The translations under genes and the position numbers were made by a program. DNA of 64,000 nt from positions 9,412,801-9,476,800 of the forward strand of contig NC_064044.1 of NCBI RefSeq assembly GCF_932526225.1, written 5' to 3'. This document shows, in pieces, positions 61,101 through 64,000 of the stretch. The stretch comes from Nematostella vectensis. Its lineage: Eukaryota > Cnidaria > Anthozoa > Actiniaria > Edwardsiidae. Below the pieces are notes generated by a model. It was not told the DNA's origin. It made no database searches and worked only from the letters and a program-made list of their open reading frames with translations. Every line of letters starts with the position of its first letter. The stretch's first letter is position 1.

Positions 61101-61106
61101 GTTCAT
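33377..61106 (-). CDS. USO1: General vesicular transport factor p115 (USO1), 31 exons, 1159 aa
   Basis: Exons: 61106-61032, 60943-60857, 59976-59912, 59578-59505, 59042-58945, 57336-57272, 56920-56883, 56520-56465, 56347-56300, 56080-55923, 55625-55576, 55510-55452, 54905-54830, 54513-54449, 53718-53630, 53395-53311, 52957-52885, 52407-52362, 52046-51937, 41194-41145, 41031-40921, 40727-40609, 40195-40084, 39208-39139, 38920-38799, 38618-38559, 37822-37753, 37114-36969, 36149-35925, 34660-34475, 34168-33377. All phases join. Seen: MNYLRGF start; LCDRVASSTLLEDRRDAVRA; FHVRWPTVKLL; YSDGGVVVEDCLLLLQ; LSNWCAAVALAHCL; NPPVSLLQQCTNMLAQ; TRVGIVVLLCSWL; LFDHEFTRLFKKL; coiled coil from about 640; EDLLVMLADQAEKI. 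These match animal p115 in order: armadillo-like globular head, coiled coil, acidic end. Known role: a homodimeric tether of COPI/COPII vesicles at the cis-Golgi working with Rab1, GM130/giantin and SNAREs. It is about 200 aa longer than human p115 because of exon 31. Intron 19 holds a 10.3-kb minisatellite. Confidence 0.95.
35164..35567. repeat. Diverged relatives of the exon 29 junction repeat
   Basis: Segments GAAGAGCATCATTTAGCTTC (35182) and AAGAGCAGCATTATGTGTCC (35400) resemble AGAGCAGCATTTTGCGTCCT of exon 29, suggesting older, decayed units of the array that follows. Confidence 0.45.
35568..35924. repeat. 102-bp tandem repeat derived from the USO1 exon 29 / intron 29 junction
   Basis: About three units with GCATTCTGCGTCC at 35640, 35742 and 35844 (period 102). 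On the minus strand each unit reads AAAGGACGCAGAATGCTGCT, then a short variable part, then CATCG|GCTAGTGATTAATGA. The true exon end reads AAGGACGCAAAATGCTGCTC to CCATTG|GTTAGTCATTAAT. Downstream ATATAGAGGCTGAGCGTAAG is also shared, so the unit spans exon end, donor and intron. Confidence 0.85.
36132..36227. repeat. 48-bp tandem duplication of the exon 29 acceptor
   Basis: GATCTCGAGATCCTTTTCCT through ATTAAAAAAAACAAGAG and TTTAAAAACGA occurs twice (36132 and 36180). On the minus strand each copy gives a poly-T tract, TTAATAG| and GAAAAGGATCTCGAGATCTC, so the first exon codons and the acceptor are doubled. Confidence 0.92.
36571..36915. repeat. 169-bp tandem duplication in USO1 intron 28
   Basis: TACTTTGCTA at 36571 and 36740 starts two near-identical copies (GACAAGCCCCACCTTTGTTA, GATATAACCGTCTAAAAACA). 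A partial third start follows at about 36890. Confidence 0.85.
37264..37400. mobile_element. Palindromic MITE (CAGAATGCAGCGC family), copy 2, inverted
   Basis: Opposite orientation to 16733-16858, containing GTCATGCAGCGCGCG, TGGTGCAAGCTTAAAAAGGC, GCATTCTGGTAACTGATGCA and AAGCTTATAGCTGG. It lies in USO1 intron 27. Confidence 0.8.
37956..38223. mobile_element. 268-bp MITE with ~45-bp GACCCCGTC inverted ends
   Basis: GACCCCGTCCCCACGTATCC with CGTTTGAAAACGCAACCTTT at the left is mirrored at the right by AAAGGTTGCGTTTTCAAACG and CACGTGG-like ACGTGGAGACGGGGTC. The GACCCCGT(C) start resembles hAT-type MITE ends. It lies in USO1 intron 26. Confidence 0.85.
39254..39865. mobile_element. 612-bp non-autonomous element with CAGGGCTT ends
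   Basis: CAGGGCTTCTGGAATTACGC at the left is mirrored by GCGTAATTCCAAAAGCCCTG at the right. ATTACA flanks both ends (39248-39253, 39866-39871). The interior holds many CGCGTAATTTAGC variants. CAGGG ends suggest hAT-like ancestry. It lies in USO1 intron 23. Confidence 0.85.
40442..40558. mobile_element. Short fold-back element (CCGGTTCCTAGA / TCTAGGAACCCAG)
   Basis: The ends GGGGCCGGTTCCTAG and CTAGGAACCCAGCCCTGG are imperfect inverted repeats. Inside, ATCCAGGGATAAAT and ATTTATTCCTGGTTT also pair. It lies in USO1 intron 22. Confidence 0.75.
41243..41374. mobile_element. 132-bp fold-back element next to the minisatellite
   Basis: TCAAGTAAACATCAGAAAAA at the left pairs with TTTTTCTGATGTTTACTTGA at the right; AGAGTCCTGTTT pairs with AAACAGGACTCT. 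It lies in intron 19 between exon 20 and the array. Confidence 0.88.
41628..51956. repeat. 37-bp minisatellite (~280 copies) built from the USO1 exon 19 5' splice junction
   Basis: The plus-strand unit is CTCACCAACACTGGTGGCAA then GCTGCCCTCTCCCCCTA, 37 bp; a few units are 36 bp. About 10.3 kb divided by 37 gives about 280 copies. On the coding (minus) strand a unit reads GCAGCTTGCCACCAGTGTTG then GTGAGTAGGGGGAGAGG. The real exon 19 ends GTGCAGCTTGCAACCAGTGTTG in two parts (GTGCAGCTTG, CAACCAGTGTTG) then GTGAGTAGGGGGAGAGG at 51936. The exon is therefore the edge unit of the array, and nearly every unit carries a copy of the donor. Larger blocks recur at 999, 1184, 1628 and 2627 bp (27, 32, 44 and 71 units). 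The array fills nearly all of intron 19 (41195-51936). Confidence 0.97.
52411..52437. repeat. 27-nt A run (poly-T in the transcript) before USO1 exon 18
   Basis: It lies directly upstream of the exon 18 acceptor on the minus strand and so serves as an unusually pure polypyrimidine tract. Confidence 0.85.
54050..54416. mobile_element. 367-bp MITE with CATGACGGAAAAAC ends, copy 2
   Basis: The 14-bp ends CATGACGGAAAAAC and GTTTTTCCGTCATG are perfect inverted repeats. The body matches 13823-14188 in the same orientation. It lies in USO1 intron 14, ending 33 nt from the exon 14 donor. Confidence 0.9.
56571..56772. mobile_element. ~200-bp element with two adjacent near-perfect hairpins
   Basis: Outer ends TATGCCATGC and GCATGGCATA are inverted. 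Hairpin 1: 56619-56638 pairs with 56645-56664 (20 bp, ATGTAGTACAACATCTGAAA). Hairpin 2: 56676-56695 pairs with 56699-56718 (20 bp, CATTGGGTTACATCTGAAAC, 3-nt loop). Both stems share ACATCTGAAA. It lies in USO1 intron 7. Confidence 0.88.
57017..57052. repeat. Decoy copy of the USO1 exon 7 acceptor
   Basis: GTAGAAGATTTCTGCAAGTA occurs here and at the exon 7 boundary (56909-56928). On the minus strand both read TTACTTGCAG|AAATCTTCTAC. The copy lies about 120 nt upstream of the true acceptor. Confidence 0.8.
59285..59380 (+). other. Possible retroposed transcript end (AATAAA plus poly-A)
   Basis: CTCAATAAAGTTGTG followed by about ten A on the plus strand looks like a cDNA 3' end inserted opposite to USO1 in intron 4. 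The body could not be matched to a gene. Confidence 0.4.
60130..60385. repeat. Degenerate TTGGAATTCCGAAAGCATGG repeat with G runs
   Basis: About six copies at roughly 33-55 bp spacing (near 60143, 60181, 60213, 60248, 60303, 60358), several followed by poly-G. USO1 intron 2. Confidence 0.75.
60424..60541. mobile_element. Fold-back element (AGAGCCTTCCTTATTTCTG stem)
   Basis: GGAATTACCCCAATCTCAGC, AGAGCCTTCCTTATTTCTG and TGCATG are mirrored by GCATGCCCAGAAATAAGAAA, GGCTCT and GAGATTGGAATTACCC, with a short loop. USO1 intron 2. Confidence 0.85.
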
Positions 61107-61489
61107 TTTGTATCGTCTGATCCCGGTTCAAGAGATCCGCGCATGCGCCGGTCAACGTGGCGTTTGGTGCCGTTTGCTTGGTCACCTGGCCAAACACAGG
61201 TGGCCCGTGTTAATTCAGATGCCCTTTACTCACTCACACAGGTGGGTGAGACACATAGGGCGGGGTTAGCCTTGGAAAGACGAGGGAACTGCCCTGAACA
61301 TAGGGATAAGCTTTAACCTCTACGTATTTTTTTCGTTCCTCTTTTTTTTCGTAGACTGTGCACCCATCACACTGTCGCATTTTTTAGGTGAACTACAGGG
61401 CGTAGTGTCGTGGACATCATAGATGCAAAGTATTCCAACTGAATTTGACTGGAATAAGTTGTTCTAAGTGTAAGAACGGCAGAAGGGGT
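61107..61489. other. 5' flank of USO1
   Basis: Moderately GC-rich sequence just upstream of the USO1 start (minus strand) that should hold its promoter. No TATA box is obvious. No other gene seen. Confidence 0.45.
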
Positions 61490-61850
61490 AGCGATGGGTA
61501 AATCCGAGACTTGCCGAGGCGCCGAGACCCGCCTTTCAGAATCCGATAGCCCGAGACTTTGGCCAAATTTCGAAATCCGAGTCCAAGACTCTTGTCAAAT
61601 TTCGGAATCCGAGCCCGTGCTTTTCAAAGATTGTTTTCGGATGACTTTATGCTCGAGGTATCTCATGAACATCAATTGAAAAATGATTAGGTAGAGTTAC
61701 AATACAATCTTGGTACAAAGAAAAACATAAAACCAGATACTCCGAGACCGCGTTTAAATTAGAGACTCGGAGACCGCGATTAAAAATCCAAAACTCCGAG
61801 ACCGTGGTAGTAAAAAAAACGAGGCTCCGAGACCCTAAAAGGGGGGAGGG
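61490..61850. repeat. Degenerate CCGAGAC / AATCCGAG repeats
   Basis: Repeated GAATCCGAG, CCAAATTTCG and ACTCCGAGACCGCG motifs at irregular spacing. No coding evidence. Confidence 0.6.
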
Positions 61851-62065
61851 GGTAAAAATCTGACCACTCTTATGCCTTTGCATTATCTCCACGGGACGTT
61901 TTCGGATTTGGCTACAAAAAAGTCTGACTTATAGAATAATGACAAACCAGAGGGATCTAGCTTATGCTTTATAGTTTTGTCTACAAATAGCATGTCTATT
62001 TAAAACCGAAAGTGGACTTTCGGCCGTTGTGGGGGGTGCGTTCGCAACCCCTGCTATGGCGCGCC
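61850..62065. mobile_element. Dispersed element (CTATTTGTAGACAAAAC family), copy 2, inverted
   Basis: In reverse complement it follows copy 1 (32342-32575) in order: ACAACGGCCGAAAGTCCACT, GCTATTTGTAGACAAAAC, AAAGCATAAGCTAGATC, AAATCCGAAAACG and CGTGGAGATAATG. The two copies bracket the USO1 gene in opposite orientation. Confidence 0.75.
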
Positions 62066-62125
62066 GTTTGTTTCAAAATTAACAACACCCTCTGTGTGAG
62101 ATAAAAAAACTGCCCCCCCCCCTGT

Positions 62126-62690
62126 AGTTCAAAGTTTGTCGCCCTCCTATAAAAACTTCCCCCGCTCTTTCAAAGTTTGTCGCCCTCCTATAAAAACTTC
62201 CCCCGCTCTTTCAAAGTTTGTCGCCCTCCTATAAAAACTTCCCTCGCTGGTTCAAAGTTTGTCGCCCTCTTATAAAAACTGCCCCCGCTAGTTCAAAGTT
62301 TGTCGCCCTCCTATAAAAACTGTCCCCGCTAGTTCAAAGTTTGTCGCCCTCTTATAAAAACTTCCCCCGCTAGTTCAAAGTTTGTCGCCCTCTTATAAAA
62401 ACTGCCCCCGCTAGTTCAAAGTTTGTCGCCCTCTTATAAAAACTGCCCCCGCTAGTTCAAAGTTTGTCGCCTTCTTATAAAAACTGCCCCCGCTAGTTCA
62501 AAGTTTGTCGCTCTCTTATAAAAACTGCCCCCGCTAGTTCAAAGTTTGTCGCCCTCTTATAAAAACTGCCCCCGCTAGTTCAAAGTTTGTCGCCCTCTTA
62601 TAAAAACTGCCCCCGCTAGTTCAAAGTTCTGCGCCCTCTTATAAAAAATGCCCCCGCTACTTCAAAGTTTGTCGCCCTCTTATTCTACGA
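62126..62690. repeat. 41-bp tandem repeat, ~14 copies, each with TATAAAA
   Basis: Unit: TTCAAAGTTTGTCGCCCTCT, then TATAAAAACTGCCCCCGCTAG. Period 41, e.g. CAAAGTTTG at 62171 and 62212. About 1 kb upstream of USO1. Confidence 0.93.
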
Positions 62691-62923
62691 GTCTCCTGTA
62701 CCACACAGCATATCAACACCAATAAAAACAGTCCTTCTACAAAAGTACATTCCCGATCCATCGACAACAAACCACCATCTCCAGCTATAGGCATACCGGC
62801 CTCAACAATGACCGTAGGAAAACTTCGACGAGACTCCTACGTAACACACGCTACTGCCCTGAATATCCTCACCTGGCTCCTCACCAACACTCCATCCTCT
62901 CAGCGTATGCCACCCCGTCATCC
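62691..62923 (+). other. Unassigned stretch with a weak open frame
   Basis: A plus frame reads CTTQHINTNKNSPSTKV onward to TMTVGKLRRDSYVTHATALN and ends in TAG at about 62930. Composition is not convincing and no family is recognised; it may be part of a repeat. Confidence 0.2.
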
Positions 62924-63318
62924 TATCTAGCACAGAACATTTCCAAAATATTCTCGTACAATAATATAGCCATTTGTTTTATTCATCCGCCATATTTAGC
63001 CAATTTTGTAAACCAAACCGCAACCAATTTAATAAATACCCGGATGTACAATGGCCGAAACCGGAAACAGCGACATCTATTTTCATCTTTTACTCGTATA
63101 ACCACGAGCGCAATCCCCTAAGTATCTAGCACAGAACACTTCCAAAATATTCCCGTACAATAATATAATCATTCGTTTTATCCATCCGCCGTATTTAGCC
63201 CATTTTGTAAACCACACCGCAACCAATTTAATAAATACCCGGATGTACAACAACCGGAAACGGAAACAGTGATATCTATTTTCATCTAATACCCGTATAA
63301 CCACGAGCGCTATCCCCT
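62924..63318. repeat. 199-bp tandem duplication
   Basis: TATCTAGCACAGAACA at 62924 and 63123 starts two copies sharing CAACCAATTTAATAAATACC, CGGATGTACAA and CGTATAACCACGAGCGC. Confidence 0.9.
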
Positions 63319-64000
63319 CATAACCCCTCACTTCGCTACATACGGAATACCTGCAAGACAGACAATCCAAGCCCAGCGAATACACATCTCGGGTATGTAC
63401 ACCCTCCTTCCCACACATCCTACATGCTAGCTAAGACACCCGCATTCTCTCCCCTTCCCGCTACATGCATAAGTTCCCACACTTATTTATCGTTCAATCC
63501 ACCACATACAGCCACTAGCCAGGACCACCACATGCACCATTTTATCCACTACACACTCCCCCCTCCTAGCTCAGCCTCTATCCTTTTTTCTCTTTACCTC
63601 ATTCCCCTGCGCGCTACTTTTTACTTTTCAGACCAAGCCATGTACTCAGGCGAAGCCAGGCGATACACAGGTTTGGCAATTGCATGCACCACGCTTCACT
63701 AGAGGCATTACTAACGAGCGTGTAGGGGCGGGTGATGAGGGCCTTATCATTCGAAACACGCTTCATATACGAATCATCTCCCTAGTTTTTTTCCCTTTTT
63801 ACTCCCACCATCATCGCCGGTTTTCCCCTAGCTTTCCCCTAAGTCCCCCCGCTTTATTCTCCAGGTTCGTATATGACCAACCAATAGACCTCGCCCCCTG
63901 AAGAGAAGTCTTGGTTGGCGTTATATGCCTTTAGTTCTACATTTCGCAGAGCTCTTTGAAATGACCTACACACTTTTGTCTTATTGGTTTATTTTGTTAT
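63319..64000. other. Right edge, no supported gene
   Basis: C-rich pyrimidine-biased sequence with several short frames but no splice-consistent or recognisable coding. ATATGACCAACCAATAG and TTGGTTGGCGTTATAT (63870-63930) form a weak inverted repeat. Confidence 0.4.

Overview
This is an intron-rich metazoan nuclear sequence, most likely from a cnidarian (a sea anemone is the best guess, but the species cannot be proved from the sequence). Reasons: four spliced genes with GT-AG introns and one tRNA; a bacterial-type chitobiase together with animal-type p115/USO1 and MZB1/pERp1-like genes; many short inverted-repeat (MITE-like) elements; and abundant mini- and microsatellites. I rebuilt the gene models by joining exons at splice sites and checking that the reading phase carries through. 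All joins are in phase, but none is backed by transcript data.

Layout. 1-489 (+): 3' end of an unidentified gene ending in 9-residue acidic/basic repeats. 2493-13708 (+): secreted GH20 chitobiase, 12 exons, 864 aa. 14556-27794 (-): coiled-coil/low-complexity protein, about 19-20 exons, 859 or 869 aa, perhaps CCDC60-like. 28306-28378 (+): tRNA-Arg(ACG). 29333-31858 (-): MZB1/pERp1-like ER protein ending in KQEL, 4 exons, 195 aa. 33377-61106 (-): USO1/p115 Golgi tether, 31 exons, 1159 aa. 61107-64000: repeat-rich flank with two tandem arrays. The chitobiase converges on the CCDC60-like gene. The CCDC60-like, MZB1-like and USO1 genes all read leftward. They share no evident pathway, although the MZB1-like protein and p115 both act in the early secretory route.

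The most unusual signal is in USO1. The 10.7-kb intron 19 is almost entirely a 37-bp minisatellite (about 280 copies, 41.63-51.96 kb). Its unit is the last 16+ nt of exon 19 plus its own 5' splice site (TTG|GTGAGT). A second array of 102-bp units at 35.57-35.92 kb is built the same way from the exon 29/intron 29 junction, and a 48-bp duplication copies the exon 29 acceptor. Similar junction duplications occur in the chitobiase gene, the CCDC60-like gene, the MZB1-like gene and USO1 exon 7. Repeated duplication of exon/intron junctions producing decoy splice sites, twice amplified into arrays, is the main candidate here for an undescribed phenomenon. The very long plus-strand reading frames across 41.6-52.0 kb come from the repeat having no stop codon in any frame; I do not regard them as genes.
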